64,000 bases of DNA from positions 4,154,001-4,218,000 of the forward strand of contig NZ_CP058909.1 in the NCBI RefSeq assembly GCF_013415905.1, given 5' to 3'. Shown piece by piece: positions 32,295-41,718 of this stretch (position 1 is its first letter; every line of letters starts with the position of its first letter). The translations under genes were made by a program, and so were the position numbers. Under the pieces are notes generated by a model, which was not told where the DNA came from, did no database searches, and saw nothing but the letters and a program-made list of their open reading frames with translations. The DNA comes from Halosimplex pelagicum. GTDB lineage: Archaea > Halobacteriota > Halobacteria > Halobacteriales > Haloarculaceae.

Positions 32295-34607
32295 TCAGTC
32301 GTCCGTGGCCGCGGTCGCGGCCGTTTCCCCGCTCCCGGCGTCGGTCCGCGTCTCGAAGCGCGACAGCGCCGTCGTCAGTTCCTCGGCCCGCTGGCGCAGG
32401 TCGCCGGCGGAGGCCGCGACCCGGTCGATCGACTGGGACTGGTCGTCGGCCGCCCCGGCGACCGTGTCGGCCTCCGTCGCCGTCTGCTGGCTGATCGCCG
32501 TCAGCTCGTCGATGGTGCCCATCACCTCCTGGGCGGTGCGGGCCTGTTCCTCCGTGGCGTCGTCGATCTCCTGGATGCCGGTGTCGACCTCCTCGGTGTG
32601 CTCGACGATCGTCTCCAGCGCGTCGACGGCCTCCTCGACCGTCCCGACGCCGTCGGTGACCCGCTCGCTCGTCGACTCCATCCGATCGACCGTCTCGCCC
32701 GCCTGGGCCTGGATGCCGTCGATCCGGGACTCGATGTCGCCGGCGGCCTCCTTGGTCTCCTCGGCCAGCCCCTTGATCTCGTCGGCGACGACCGCGAAGC
32801 CGGCGCCGTCGCCGTCGGCGTGGGCCGCCTCGATCGAGGCGTTCAGCGCCAGCATGTTCGTCTGCTCGACGATCTCCGTGATGACGCTCACGATCTGGCC
32901 GATCTCGTCGAGCTCGTCGTCCAGATCGTTGATCGCCGCGACGGTCTCCTCGGTCTCGCCCTCGATAGAGCCCATCTCCTCGATGGCGCGCTGGGCCGCC
33001 TCGCGGCCCTCCTCGCCGACCTCGGCGGCTCGCTGGGAGGTCGTCGCCACCTCCTGTGCCGAGGAGGCGACTTGCTGGGCCGTCGCCGAGAGGTTCTCCA
33101 TCTCGCCGGCGGCTTCCTCCAGGCGCTCGGACTGCTCGGTCGTCCCGTCGAATATCTCCGAGATCGAGGCGGTCACCTGCTCGCTCGCCTGGTCGACTCG
33201 CTCGGCGTTGGTCCCGACCTGTTCGCCGGCGGCCGACACGTCGTCTGCGAACGACTTCATCCGCGCGATGGTCTCCTCCAGCGCGTCGAGCGTCTCGTTG
33301 ATGCTCTCGCCGACCGACGCCATCGACGCGTTGTCGCTGTCGGGGTCGACCCGACGGGTCAGGTCGCCGTCGGCCGCATCGGAGAGCACGTCGCCGTACT
33401 CGGTCGCTTTGGCCTCCAGATGGGTCGTCATCGACTCCATCTCGGCGGCCTCCCGCTCGGCGCGCTGGCGCGCCTCCTCGGCTTCGCTGCGGGCCTCCTC
33501 GGCCTCGGCGCGCGCCTCGTCGGTCTCGGCGATCTGCTCGCGGATGGAATCGCGCATGTCCTGGAACGACCGGTAGAGCGCCCCGATCTCGTCTTCCCTG
33601 GTCGTCGCGAGGTCGACCTCCAGGTCGCCGTCGGCCATCGACCCCGCCCGCTCGGAGACGCGACGCAGCGAGATGATCGTGTTGCTCCCGATGGTGACGC
33701 CGACGAGCCCGAGGTTGATGATCGCCAGCAGGACCAGCCCCACCAGGTCGGAGTTGATCTGCGAGCCCAGCGCGTAGGCCACGTCCTTCGGCGAGTGGAT
33801 CATGACCGTCCACCCCTTGGTCTCCATCTTCGTGCTCGCCATGAGCGTGTCGCCGTGGTCCATGAACATCGTCTCGCCGGGGGCCAGCATCGAGAGGTCC
33901 ATGCCCCCGCCTTCGTGGGGCGTGAGGATCTTGCTCTCGTTAGGGTGGGCGACGTACTGGCCGGCCGCGTTGACGACCACCGTCGACGTGTCGTTGCGTG
34001 AGTCCGCCAGGGCCTGCGAGCGGGCCTCCAGATCCGTCATGAACACGAGCGCGCGGTTCTCGACGCCCGGGACGGGCGTGACGACGGCGACGACCGGGTG
34101 GTCGACCGCCGGCACGGAGAACGGCTCCGTCACGTAGGTGTCGTCCGGCCCGTCGAACGTCGGCGGGTCGGTCGCGAACGGCGCGCCCTGCTCGGCGGGA
34201 CTGAGCCCCTCGAACTCGTCGTTCGTGCTTTCCGTGAACACCATCGACTCGGTGTTCAGGTAGTGGATCGCCGCCACGTCCGGCGGGACGGCGCCCGATT
34301 CGATCCGGTCGGTCAGCGCACGGTCGACGGTCTCGCCGTCGCCCGACCGGACGGGCGAGAGCTGCGACGTGAGCGCGGCCTCCCGCTGGACGCTCCCGAG
34401 CCACGAGTCGAGTTCTGTCGTCCGCGTCTCCGAGAGCGTCCGCAGGTCGTCTTCGACGTCGTCCTGTAGCGTCGCCGACGCCTGCGTGCTGATGACCGCG
34501 CCGAACCCGACCATCACCACGACCGCGACCGCGAGCGCCGCACCGAGGCGAGCGGCGTACGAGCGCCGTATCACCCCGGGCAAGAGAGACGGTGCATCCG
34601 ATGTCAT
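32295..34607 (-). CDS. htrII: Transducer HtrII (phototaxis and probable chemosensor)
   Basis: 770 residues. Transmembrane helix 1 about 18-38; extracellular domain about 39-285 (Cache-like, as in Halobacterium HtrII which also senses serine); helix 2 about 287-308; two HAMP regions; a long coiled-coil signalling domain with the hairpin core [20 protein letters not shown] and [20 protein letters not shown]. Methyl-accepting Glu/Gln pairs occur in the flanking helices. Forms a membrane complex with the rhodopsin encoded immediately downstream and passes the signal to CheA/CheW, which are not in the window. TATA-like CTTTACAG on the minus strand about 27 bases before the ATG. Confidence 0.93.
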   Translation of the reverse strand: MTSDAPSLLPGVIRRSYAARLGAALAVAVVVMVGFGAVISTQASATLQDDVEDDLRTLSETRTTELDSWLGSVQREAALTSQLSPVRSGDGETVDRALTDRIESGAVPPDVAAIHYLNTESMVFTESTNDEFEGLSPAEQGAPFATDPPTFDGPDDTYVTEPFSVPAVDHPVVAVVTPVPGVENRALVFMTDLEARSQALADSRNDTSTVVVNAAGQYVAHPNESKILTPHEGGGMDLSMLAPGETMFMDHGDTLMASTKMETKGWTVMIHSPKDVAYALGSQINSDLVGLVLLAIINLGLVGVTIGSNTIISLRRVSERAGSMADGDLEVDLATTREDEIGALYRSFQDMRDSIREQIAETDEARAEAEEARSEAEEARQRAEREAAEMESMTTHLEAKATEYGDVLSDAADGDLTRRVDPDSDNASMASVGESINETLDALEETIARMKSFADDVSAAGEQVGTNAERVDQASEQVTASISEIFDGTTEQSERLEEAAGEMENLSATAQQVASSAQEVATTSQRAAEVGEEGREAAQRAIEEMGSIEGETEETVAAINDLDDELDEIGQIVSVITEIVEQTNMLALNASIEAAHADGDGAGFAVVADEIKGLAEETKEAAGDIESRIDGIQAQAGETVDRMESTSERVTDGVGTVEEAVDALETIVEHTEEVDTGIQEIDDATEEQARTAQEVMGTIDELTAISQQTATEADTVAGAADDQSQSIDRVAASAGDLRQRAEELTTALSRFETRTDAGSGETAATAATDD

Positions 34608-34717
34608 CGTCCGGTACCGAGGAGTACTCCCTGTAAAGCGTTCGTGCTCGATTCTCAGCGGTGATAGTCGAACCGAACGGGTCCGGCGGAGTACCGCGCC
34701 GGTCGCGCCCCGCCGAC

Positions 34718-36355
34718 TCAGGCGTCGGGCTCGACCCAGACCGGGCCGGCCCAGGCCATCCCGTCGTCGGCCTGCTCGACGCGGAGGTAGTACACGTCGG
34801 CGTCGCTGCCGCGGTCGTCATCCCAGGCCATCCCGGTCACGGGTTCGTCGTCGGTGACCTCGCCGGCCTCGGTGTAGGTGTCCAGACCGGCCGACTCGTC
34901 GGTCGTCCCGCCGACGACGTGCCAGTCGGCGTTGTTCTTCACGACGGTCACCCGCTCGATGGGGGCGGTCCCGGCGACGAGCCACTCGACGGTCCGCTCG
35001 CCGTCGGCGGTCACGGTGCTGTCGTCCTCGCCGACCGCCGTCCCGTCGACGGCGAACTCCGCGAGGATCCGGTGGGGCTGGCTGGTCGCGTACACCCGCC
35101 GCGAGCGCAGGCTCTCGAAGATCGACTCCCGGGAGAGATCCTCGGCGTAGAACCCCGTCAACCCGCCCGGATACGACCCCTCGTCCCAGATCCGCCAGAT
35201 GTGCCCCCAGCCGACGCCGTCCTCCCAGATGTCCGACAGCGAGGGGAGATGGGGCGGGAGGTGGATGTGCGACCGGCCCGGCCGCGGCGCGTGGAAGTCC
35301 GACGACCCCATCATCCCCACGCGGTAGCCCAGTTCGTGGGCGTCCTGGACGTAGTGACCGGGGTCGCCCATCTCGCCCTGGCCCATCCGGACGGGCTTGG
35401 GGTTGCCGTCGGCCTCCGGGGTCTCGCTGGAGCCCCACTGCGAATACACTTCGACGAGCGGCGCGATGTCGTCGTCGTAGTCCACGTTCGAGAAGTCGAA
35501 GGGGTACATCGCCTCGGCGGGGTGGTGGGGGATGGCGAGCACCTCGTTGCCGGTCTCCTCGCGCCACTCCTGCAGGCGGCGGAACAGTTTCTCGTAGCGG
35601 TTGGTGTCGGTGTCGAGCGAGTCGAACAGCTCCGCCTCGTCGACCCCCTCGAAGTAGACGTTGATGTGGCCGCCCATGTTGGGCTGTTTCGTCCACTCGT
35701 AGCCGAACAGCGTCACGAACTCCCCGGGGTCGTGGAAGTGCTTCGTGACGGTCTTCATGTCCTCGAAGTAGCCGCCGTGCATCCGGCGGCGCTGGAGCTT
35801 CGGCGGGATGAAAAACCCCATCGTGTCGTGGTCGGTGTAGGCGACCACGTCCAGGTCCATCACGTCGCGGCCGAACTCGAAGCCCTTGCTCATCGACCCC
35901 GCGCCGTCGGAGAACTGCGAGTGGAGGTGGATGTCCCCCCAGTAGAGCCGCTCGTCGGGTTCCGACTCGAACACCTGGACGGGGTTGCTGGTGAACCGCC
36001 GCCCCGACTCGTCGGTGAGCGTCAGGTACTGGACGCCGGGCGTCTCGAAGGCGACGCCGGCCAGCTCCGTCACGGCCTCGTCGGTCAACTCGAAGTCGAT
36101 TGCCTCGGGGTGGATCGCCTCCGGGTCGGTGCTGTCGACGGTCAGCGTGCCGTCGTAGTCGGGGAGCAGGCGGAGGTACTCGTCCCAGACGGAGACGGTG
36201 GCCGACAGCGACTCCGTGGTGACGACGCGGGAGGGCAGGACGCACTCCACGTCGTCGAACCGTCGCCGCCGGCCGCGCGCCAGATCGCGCAGCGAGGGGT
36301 TGTTCTCGGCGAAGACCTTCACGGACTCGACGGCTTTCGTCAGCACGACGACCAC
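34718..36355 (-). CDS. DUF3604-family PHP-type protein
   Basis: 545 residues. A PHP metallo-phosphoesterase-like core: [20 protein letters not shown] (HxH), [36 protein letters not shown] and [20 protein letters not shown] provide the usual His/Asp ligands. N-terminal and C-terminal parts are beta-sandwich-like (about 35-130 and 440-545). DUF3604 proteins are of unknown activity; metal-dependent hydrolase is likely. The start is a GTG at 36355 and is uncertain because the first 35 residues ([20 protein letters not shown]) do not fix it; a TATA-like ACTTAAC lies far upstream at 36448-36456. Single gene. Confidence 0.85.
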   Translation of the reverse strand: MVVVLTKAVESVKVFAENNPSLRDLARGRRRRFDDVECVLPSRVVTTESLSATVSVWDEYLRLLPDYDGTLTVDSTDPEAIHPEAIDFELTDEAVTELAGVAFETPGVQYLTLTDESGRRFTSNPVQVFESEPDERLYWGDIHLHSQFSDGAGSMSKGFEFGRDVMDLDVVAYTDHDTMGFFIPPKLQRRRMHGGYFEDMKTVTKHFHDPGEFVTLFGYEWTKQPNMGGHINVYFEGVDEAELFDSLDTDTNRYEKLFRRLQEWREETGNEVLAIPHHPAEAMYPFDFSNVDYDDDIAPLVEVYSQWGSSETPEADGNPKPVRMGQGEMGDPGHYVQDAHELGYRVGMMGSSDFHAPRPGRSHIHLPPHLPSLSDIWEDGVGWGHIWRIWDEGSYPGGLTGFYAEDLSRESIFESLRSRRVYATSQPHRILAEFAVDGTAVGEDDSTVTADGERTVEWLVAGTAPIERVTVVKNNADWHVVGGTTDESAGLDTYTEAGEVTDDEPVTGMAWDDDRGSDADVYYLRVEQADDGMAWAGPVWVEPDA

Positions 36356-36573
36356 CGCCGAACCGGACGGGGTGGCGCCGCGACGCCGCCGACCGCCCGG
36401 CGAGCGCCTGTCTGAACGGGCATACCACCGGGGTGGCGCGGCTGCGGGTTAAGTTTCCCGGCGTCCGCGGCCGTCGACCGGCCCTACGCCTCGCCGATCC
36501 AAACAGTCTTGGTCGATGACCGGAGAAATATGCGGAGTACGAGCCGCGCACTACGGCGCGGCGACCGACTACG

Positions 36574-38118
36574 ATGTCCGAGGACGACGACCTGGCGAAC
36601 CGGGACGGGACGGGGACCGGCGAGAGCAGCGGTGACGGCGTGGCGGTCGACGGGAGCGGCCGCGAGTCCGATCCGGTCCTGGCCGTCCTCGACGACCCCG
36701 CCAGCGGCGGCGAGCGCATGCCGCAGCTGCTCGGCGCGCTGGACGGGGACGACCGCCCCGACCGGCTGCGCGCCGCGCTCGCGCTCTGTCTCGCCGTCGA
36801 GGCCGACCCGGAGCTGCTCGACCCGGTGGTCCGCCGGCTGGTCGACCGGCTGGACGACGACCCGGCCGTCGAAGTGCCCCACGCGCTCGACTACCTCGCC
36901 GCCCGCCGGCCGAAGGCGGTCGACGAGGTGGTCACGGGGCTGGACGAGGGGCGGGAACTGCGCGCGCGCCAGCACCTCTACCAGTCCGGCGGCGGGTTCG
37001 CCCGCAGCGAGTACCTCTCGCCGTCGTCGGGCGACCGCGGCGTCGGCCGGGCACGCGTCGCGGGCGGCGACGGCGAAGGCGGGGGCGGGGACGGCCAGCG
37101 CGTCTACACCGACCGCTCGCCGGGCGCCGACTTCGACCCGTCGACGCTCGCCGAGGGCGGAGACGGGACGGAGAGCGACGATACCGACGACGAGGGCGAA
37201 CCCGACGGTGACGACGCCGACGACGGCCGTCGGGAGCTGACGCGCGGGCGACTGGCGCTGGTCGCGCGCCGGCTCTCGGCGGTGACCGACCGGAGTCGCT
37301 TCGACGACCTGTCGGTCCTGACCGACCGCACCGAGGCTCGGTTCGGCGACCGCTACCGCGCGGTCGGAACCGTCGGCGACGAGGAGGTTCCCCTCTCGCT
37401 GGCGGTCTTTCGTGTGCCCGACGGCGACCACGAGGCGTTCGCGGGCGCGCTCCGCGAGGCCCTCGACGCCTGGGCCGGCGTCGACGACCACGATTCGGTG
37501 GTGTCGGTTCACGACTGGGGGGTCCGACCGCGGCCGTGGGCCGCGCTGGAACACACCGGAGCCACGCTGGCCGACCGCGGAGACGAGTCCCTCGGCACCG
37601 GCGAGGCCGTCGCGAACGCCGTGGAGGTCGCAGACGCCGTCGCCCACGCCCACCAGCGCGGGGTCGTCCACGGGGCGCTCGACCCTGCGACCGTCGCGTA
37701 CCCGGGCGACACACTCACCGAGCACGAGCGCCAGCGCCCGCGAGCGACGGCGCTCGGCCTCGCGCGCGTCTACGCCGACCACCTGGGACTCGCGAGCGTC
37801 GTCGACCCCCGGTTCGCCGCCCCCGAGCACTACTCGGAGCGGTTCGGTAGCGTCGACCGCGCCACCGACGTGTACGGCCTCGGCGCCCTGCTCTACCGGC
37901 TCGTGACCGGCGAGCCACCGTATCGCGGCACCGTCGAGGAGATCCGTGCGGGCGTGTGTTCCGACCGCGTCCCGGTGCCGAGCGAGGTCGACCCCGACCT
38001 CCCCCGCGGGCTGGACCAGGTGGTCCGCAAGGCGACCGCGACGGGGAAGCTCACCAGGTACGAGACGGTCACGGGGTTCCGGCGGGAGCTACGGGGGGTG
38101 GTCGGCGATGGCCGGTGA
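36574..38118 (+). CDS. Pseudokinase-like protein with N-terminal helical repeats
   Basis: 514 residues. Residues 35-130 look like HEAT-type helices (LRAALALCLAVEADPELLDP). A Gly/Asp-rich linker follows. The C-terminal half (about 245-510) is a Hanks-type kinase fold: GVVHGALDPATV at the catalytic loop, ATALGLARV at the DFG position, then DPRFAAPEHYSERFG (APE motif) and ATDVYGLGALLYRLVTGEPP (helix F). The glycine loop and VAIK lysine are absent (PLSLAVFRVPDGDH), HRD is HGA, and DFG is ALG, so catalysis is very unlikely; scaffold or ligand-binding role expected. The stop overlaps the next gene by 11 bases, so the pair is probably co-translated. Confidence 0.82.
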   Translation: MSEDDDLANRDGTGTGESSGDGVAVDGSGRESDPVLAVLDDPASGGERMPQLLGALDGDDRPDRLRAALALCLAVEADPELLDPVVRRLVDRLDDDPAVEVPHALDYLAARRPKAVDEVVTGLDEGRELRARQHLYQSGGGFARSEYLSPSSGDRGVGRARVAGGDGEGGGGDGQRVYTDRSPGADFDPSTLAEGGDGTESDDTDDEGEPDGDDADDGRRELTRGRLALVARRLSAVTDRSRFDDLSVLTDRTEARFGDRYRAVGTVGDEEVPLSLAVFRVPDGDHEAFAGALREALDAWAGVDDHDSVVSVHDWGVRPRPWAALEHTGATLADRGDESLGTGEAVANAVEVADAVAHAHQRGVVHGALDPATVAYPGDTLTEHERQRPRATALGLARVYADHLGLASVVDPRFAAPEHYSERFGSVDRATDVYGLGALLYRLVTGEPPYRGTVEEIRAGVCSDRVPVPSEVDPDLPRGLDQVVRKATATGKLTRYETVTGFRRELRGVVGDGR

Positions 38119-38842
38119 GATCGAGTTCGGGCTCTACCTCGTCGCAGACAACCCCAACCTGACGTTCATCGTCTTCATCGGGCTCGTCCTCCTGACGGTC
38201 ATCGCCGCCCGCTTCGGCGCCTACGCCTACCTCAACATGCGCGCCACCGGCGTCGACGCCCAGCGCGTCCTCTGGGAGTACCTGCTGTACGTCGGCGGCG
38301 TCGCCGCGCTCTACGGCGTCGTCGGTATCCTCGAGATCGTCTCCTCGATCCGCACCCCCTACAGGACCGGCCTCATGCTCGCGGTCGTCCTCCTGCTCGC
38401 GCTGTCCGTGCGGGAGATCTACTTCAACGCCGCGCTCTCGACGACCGGCGCCGACGACGTCTTCGCCGGTCGCCGCCTCGTCGAAGTCGCCTTCGTCGGC
38501 GTCGTCGCCGCCGTCGTCTTCGGGGTCGCCCTCGTCGGCCTGCGGCGGTCGCTCCTGGCGCTCCAGGGCGTCGGCGCGCTCGCGTTCGCCGGCTACGGGT
38601 TCTGGTTCGGCCGCCGCCAGACCGCCGCCGCGATGGTTCAGGGCACGATGATCGACTCGCTGCTCCGGCACCTGCTGCCCGTCCTCGCCTTCGCCACGCT
38701 CGTCCCCGCCGTCGATCTGGCCACCGTCGCCGGCCTCGACCGCGTCGTCGTCATGCACGTCCAGATCGTCTTCGTCATCATGACTGCCACCGCCCTCATG
38801 ACCGCGACCATCAAACTCCGGCAGAACCTCGCGAGTCTGTGA
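38108..38842 (+). CDS. Hypothetical seven- or eight-helix membrane protein
   Basis: 244 residues, almost wholly hydrophobic: segments near 18-38, 58-80, 88-105, 128-150, 155-170, 185-205 and 215-235. Begins MAGEIEFGLYLVADNPNLTF. No family recognised. Its ATG lies inside the last codons of the pseudokinase gene, so the two proteins are probably made together and may form a membrane complex. C-terminal LRQNLASL is cytoplasmic if the N-terminus is outside. Function unknown. Confidence 0.7.
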   Translation: MAGEIEFGLYLVADNPNLTFIVFIGLVLLTVIAARFGAYAYLNMRATGVDAQRVLWEYLLYVGGVAALYGVVGILEIVSSIRTPYRTGLMLAVVLLLALSVREIYFNAALSTTGADDVFAGRRLVEVAFVGVVAAVVFGVALVGLRRSLLALQGVGALAFAGYGFWFGRRQTAAAMVQGTMIDSLLRHLLPVLAFATLVPAVDLATVAGLDRVVVMHVQIVFVIMTATALMTATIKLRQNLASL

Positions 38843-38963
38843 CGACCGGTGAACCCCGAATCGGCGCGCGCCGGAGCGCGCTCCCGTGACCCACCCGCCG
38901 ACGGGCGCGTCGACCCGCACGCCATCCCCCTCTTTTTTCGTCGGGGCGGACCCACGGCGCGAT

Positions 38964-39575
38964 ATGGCCGAGTACGATCCCGCACGCCCGCTGGTCCCGC
39001 CCGCCGTCGGACTCGCGGCCATCGCCGTCGCCTTCGGCGGCGTCGTCTACGCGATGTTCGCGGCGCCGTGGTTCTCGCCGCTGTACTACGCCCTCTCCGA
39101 CCTCGGCGCCCGCGGCGCCGCGACGGCGCCCATCTTCAACGGCGCCCTCCTCGTCGGTGGCGCGCTCGGCGCCGGCTTCGTCGTCACCGTGCTCGCCGAC
39201 ACGGACGACCCGATCCGCCGAGCGGGAGGGATCTTCGGTCTGCTCGCAATGCTGTTCATGGCGCTCGTGGGTGCGTTTCCGCTGCCCGACCCGCTCCACG
39301 GGCTCGTCGCCGTCCCCTTCTTCCTGTTCCTGACGCTCGCGGTGTTCCTGTGGGGCGCGGGCGACTACGCCGTCGGCCGGGAGTTCCGCGGGCTCGTGCT
39401 GGTCCTGCTCGGCGTCCTGCACGTCGTCTCGTGGGCCTGGTGGTTCCTCTTCCCGTGGTTCCCGCCCGGAATCGCCGTCCCGGAGCTGTTCGGCTCGGTC
39501 GCCTTCGCCGTCTGGGGCGGCTGGCTCGCCGTCGAGGCGCTCGAGGCGGTGCGCGTCGACCGCGACCGGCTGTGA
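38964..39575 (+). CDS. DUF998-type membrane protein
   Basis: 203 residues with about six membrane helices. Sequence pattern of DUF998: SPLYYALSDLGARGAATAPI after helix 1, then IFNGALLVGGALGAGFVVTV, FMALVGAFPLPDPLHGLVAV and a conserved HVVSWAWWFLFPW. Function unknown. ATG at 38964 (MAEYDPARPLVPPAVG) chosen; upstream in-frame ATG at 38886 would add 26 residues of basic, low-support sequence. Ends 21 bases before the stop of the convergent Nudix gene. Confidence 0.78.
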   Translation: MAEYDPARPLVPPAVGLAAIAVAFGGVVYAMFAAPWFSPLYYALSDLGARGAATAPIFNGALLVGGALGAGFVVTVLADTDDPIRRAGGIFGLLAMLFMALVGAFPLPDPLHGLVAVPFFLFLTLAVFLWGAGDYAVGREFRGLVLVLLGVLHVVSWAWWFLFPWFPPGIAVPELFGSVAFAVWGGWLAVEALEAVRVDRDRL

Positions 39576-39596
39576 GCGGTCCCCTCCGGATCCGAT

Positions 39597-40133
39597 TCAG
39601 TCCGATCCGCGGACCGCGGCGGCGCGTTCGACGTACGTCTCGGTGAACTCGGGCACGTCCTCGCGGGCGCGGAGTTCGTCCATCGTGAGCCAGTGGACCG
39701 CCGCGACCTCCTCGGGCGCTCGCGGCTCGGCCTCCCCGCCCTCGTACTCACAGAGCGTGACGACGTTGAGACACTGGTGACCGGTGTCGCCCTCGAAGGT
39801 GCCGCTACAGACGTACTCGACTCCGCCGACTTCGACGCCCACTTCCTCCTCGATCTCGCGGACGACAGTGGCTTCGACGGCGTGGTCCGTTCCGGGTTCG
39901 GGTTCGAGCTTGCCGCCCGGGAGTCCGAGGAGCCCCGCCGCGTGGTCCTCGTCCGCGCTCCGCTCGACGAGCAGGTGCTCGGTCGTTCCGTCGTCGGGTT
40001 CGCCGGAACCCTCGTCCGCGCTCCGCTCGACGAGCAGGTGCTCGGTCGTTCCGTCGTCGGGTTCGCCGGAACCCTCGTCTCGCGCTCTCGCGACGACCCC
40101 GTCGACGTTGACGACGTGCGCGTACTCGTCCAT
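39597..40133 (-). CDS. Nudix hydrolase with a tandem 21-residue duplication
   Basis: 178 residues. Nudix core: LLGLPGGKLEPEPG then VVREIEEEVGVEV; the REIEEEVG half is intact, while the first Glu of the standard box is replaced in GTDHAVEATVV, with one extra residue. Hydrolyses a nucleoside diphosphate derivative, unspecified. Near the N-terminus the 21-residue unit DEGSGEPDDGTTEHLLVERS plus Ala occurs twice in a row (about residues 19-60), mirroring a perfect 63-bp DNA duplication. The unit includes the first strand (TEHLLVERSA), so the enzyme carries an extra strand-like segment. Whether it still folds normally is unclear. Confidence 0.88.
   Translation of the reverse strand: MDEYAHVVNVDGVVARARDEGSGEPDDGTTEHLLVERSADEGSGEPDDGTTEHLLVERSADEDHAAGLLGLPGGKLEPEPGTDHAVEATVVREIEEEVGVEVGGVEYVCSGTFEGDTGHQCLNVVTLCEYEGGEAEPRAPEEVAAVHWLTMDELRAREDVPEFTETYVERAAAVRGSD
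39947..40079. repeat. Perfect 63-bp tandem duplication inside the Nudix gene
   Basis: Unit 1 spans 39947-40009 and unit 2 spans 40010-40072. They are identical base for base, followed by a further seven matching bases to 40079. The length is a multiple of three so the frame survives. Complete identity, with no synonymous change, points to a very recent event such as replication slippage or unequal recombination; an assembly artefact is a possible alternative. Confidence 0.95.
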
Positions 40134-40151
40134 GTGCGTTTCGTGGTCGGT

Positions 40152-40898
40152 CTACCGCTCGTCGAGGACGACCGGGACGCCGCGCCTGGCCACGTCCTCA
40201 GCGAAGGCGCCGCCGTCGGCCTCCAGCGCCTCGAAGGTGTTGTAGTGGATCGGGAGCACCAGATCCGGGTCCATCGCCTCGGCCAGCTCGGCGGCGTCGT
40301 GGCGGTCCATCGTGAACGACTGGGCGATCGAGGGGACGAACAGCGAGGCGTCGAGCGCCTCGTGGCCCTCCAGGGCGTCGGAGTCGCCCGTCCAGAAGAC
40401 GTTCGTGTCGTCGACGGTGACGACGAAGCCACAGCCGATCCCCTTCGGGTGGATAGGCTCGCCGTCCTCGTCGACGTTCTTCCCGTCGGGGTCGTTGTAG
40501 GCCGGGACCGTCGCGATCGGCACGTCGCCGACGACGAGTTCGTCCTCCATCCCGACCTCGACGACCTCGTAGGGGAGGTCGTCGACCGGCGTCAGGTCTC
40601 GGTCGGAGTCGGTCACGTCGATGCCCTCGAAGGCGACGACTGTGGTGTCCTCGTTCGAGACGCGCTCGACGCCGTCGCTGTCGTAGTGGTGGATGTGGGT
40701 GACACAGACCACGTCGGCGTCCTCGGCGCGGTAGTCCCGGCCGGGCGGGTGACCGACGCCGGGGGTGTCCGGTTCCCACTCGCCGGTGAGCGTGCCGTAG
40801 CGGCCGGGGTCGAGGTAGACGACGGTGTCGTCGCTCTCGATGCGCAGCGTGGCGTAGCCGAGCCAGTCGACGGTCAGGCCGTCGTGTCGGACAGTCAT
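40152..40898 (-). CDS. MBL-fold hydrolase (UlaG/UPF0173-like)
   Basis: 248 residues. Starts MTVRHDGLTVDWLGYATLRI as in the UlaG-like group. Metal site VTHIHHYDSDGVERV (HxHxD-like), later VFWTGDSDALEGH and DLVLPIHYNTFEAL. Likely hydrolyses a small cyclic or lactone substrate but none can be named. CTTAACCGCG on the minus strand (near 40919-40928) gives a promoter 26 bases upstream. 18 bases downstream of its stop begins the Nudix gene on the same strand, so the two may be one unit. Confidence 0.83.
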   Translation of the reverse strand: MTVRHDGLTVDWLGYATLRIESDDTVVYLDPGRYGTLTGEWEPDTPGVGHPPGRDYRAEDADVVCVTHIHHYDSDGVERVSNEDTTVVAFEGIDVTDSDRDLTPVDDLPYEVVEVGMEDELVVGDVPIATVPAYNDPDGKNVDEDGEPIHPKGIGCGFVVTVDDTNVFWTGDSDALEGHEALDASLFVPSIAQSFTMDRHDAAELAEAMDPDLVLPIHYNTFEALEADGGAFAEDVARRGVPVVLDER

Positions 40899-41014
40899 AC
40901 CTTCGATTTCCGCCGAGACGCGGTTAAGGGTTCGGCTTCGGGTGGGGCCTTCCGGAACTCGGGCTCTGGATTGGACAGACGGGCGGCCGTTTCGACGACA
41001 GATTCATGCGTCGG

Positions 41015-41031
41015 CGTAAGGAATCCTTACG
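41015..41031. promoter_or_regulatory. Inverted repeat, probable operator of the AbrB/PIN pair
   Basis: CGTAAGG-AAT-CCTTACG, a perfect 7-bp dyad with a three-base centre, ends five bases before the antitoxin ATG at 41036. Antitoxins of this class usually bind such palindromes over their own promoter, so autoregulation is likely. If the upstream ATG at 41006 were the start, the dyad would be inside the coding region; the position argues for the 41036 start. Confidence 0.6.
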
Positions 41032-41035
41032 TGAG

Positions 41036-41299
41036 ATGAGCACGGACGACCCGGAACTGACGACGGTGACCTCGAAGGGGCAGGTCACGATCCCGAGTCG
41101 CCTCCGCGAGGAGTTCGGGCTGGAGAAGGGGACGAAACTGATGGTCGTCCCGACGGACCACGGGCTGGTCCTGAAGAAAGTCGAACTTCCGTCGGTCGAG
41201 GAGTTCCACGACCGGGTCGAACGCCGTTCCGACGAGGTCGATCTCTCGACGAGCGAGGTGAACCGGCTGGTTCACGAGGCGCGTGACGAAGACGGATGA
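41036..41299 (+). CDS. AbrB-type antitoxin
   Basis: 87 residues. Swapped-hairpin AbrB/SpoVT domain with the signature ELTTVTSKGQVTIPSRLREE followed by KGTKLMVVPTDHGLVLKK. The C-terminal helix region (PSVEEFHDRVERRSDEVDLS) would wrap the toxin. The stop overlaps the start of the PIN gene by four bases (ATGA), the standard layout of a VapBC-like pair. ATG at 41036 preferred over 41006 because of the operator-like dyad and family length. Confidence 0.9.
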   Translation: MSTDDPELTTVTSKGQVTIPSRLREEFGLEKGTKLMVVPTDHGLVLKKVELPSVEEFHDRVERRSDEVDLSTSEVNRLVHEARDEDG

Positions 41300-41709
41300 G
41301 GGCGGTTCTCGATACGAACGTCCTCATTTCGGGGGTGATCGCGACCGGCGTTCCACACGACGTTCTCGTGGCCGGGTTCGACGGGACCTACGACCTCGTC
41401 GCCTCGGCCGAAACGCTCGCGGAGTTCCGCGAGACGCTCCGCAAGTACCCGGACCGGTTCGGGATGTCCGACTCGGAGATCCGTCGCGAAGTCGAGACGG
41501 TCCGGTACTTCGCGGAGTTCGTCGACCCGGACCCGGACATCGCGGCCGTTCCGGCGGACCCGGACGACGACAAGTTCGTCGAAGCGGCGGTCGCCGGCGA
41601 CGTAGCGTATCTCGTCTCGGGCGACCGGCATCTGCTGGACCTCGACGAGTTCCGCGGCGTCGATATCGTCACACCCAGAACGTTCTACGAGCGGCTCGAT
41701 ATCGACTGA
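41296..41709 (+). CDS. PIN-domain toxin
   Basis: 137 residues of the PIN ribonuclease fold, in the group of putative toxins with an AbrB partner. Active-site acids: Asp6 in MRAVLDTNVLISGV, Glu in LVASAETLAEFRE (about 42), Asp in DPDDDKFVEAAVAGD and the late YLVSGDRHLLDLDEF. Expected to cleave RNA when released from the antitoxin. Translated with its partner through the ATGA overlap. Ends ten bases before the stop of the convergent DNA ligase gene. Confidence 0.9.
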   Translation: MRAVLDTNVLISGVIATGVPHDVLVAGFDGTYDLVASAETLAEFRETLRKYPDRFGMSDSEIRREVETVRYFAEFVDPDPDIAAVPADPDDDKFVEAAVAGDVAYLVSGDRHLLDLDEFRGVDIVTPRTFYERLDID

Positions 41710-41718
41710 GGCAGCCCG

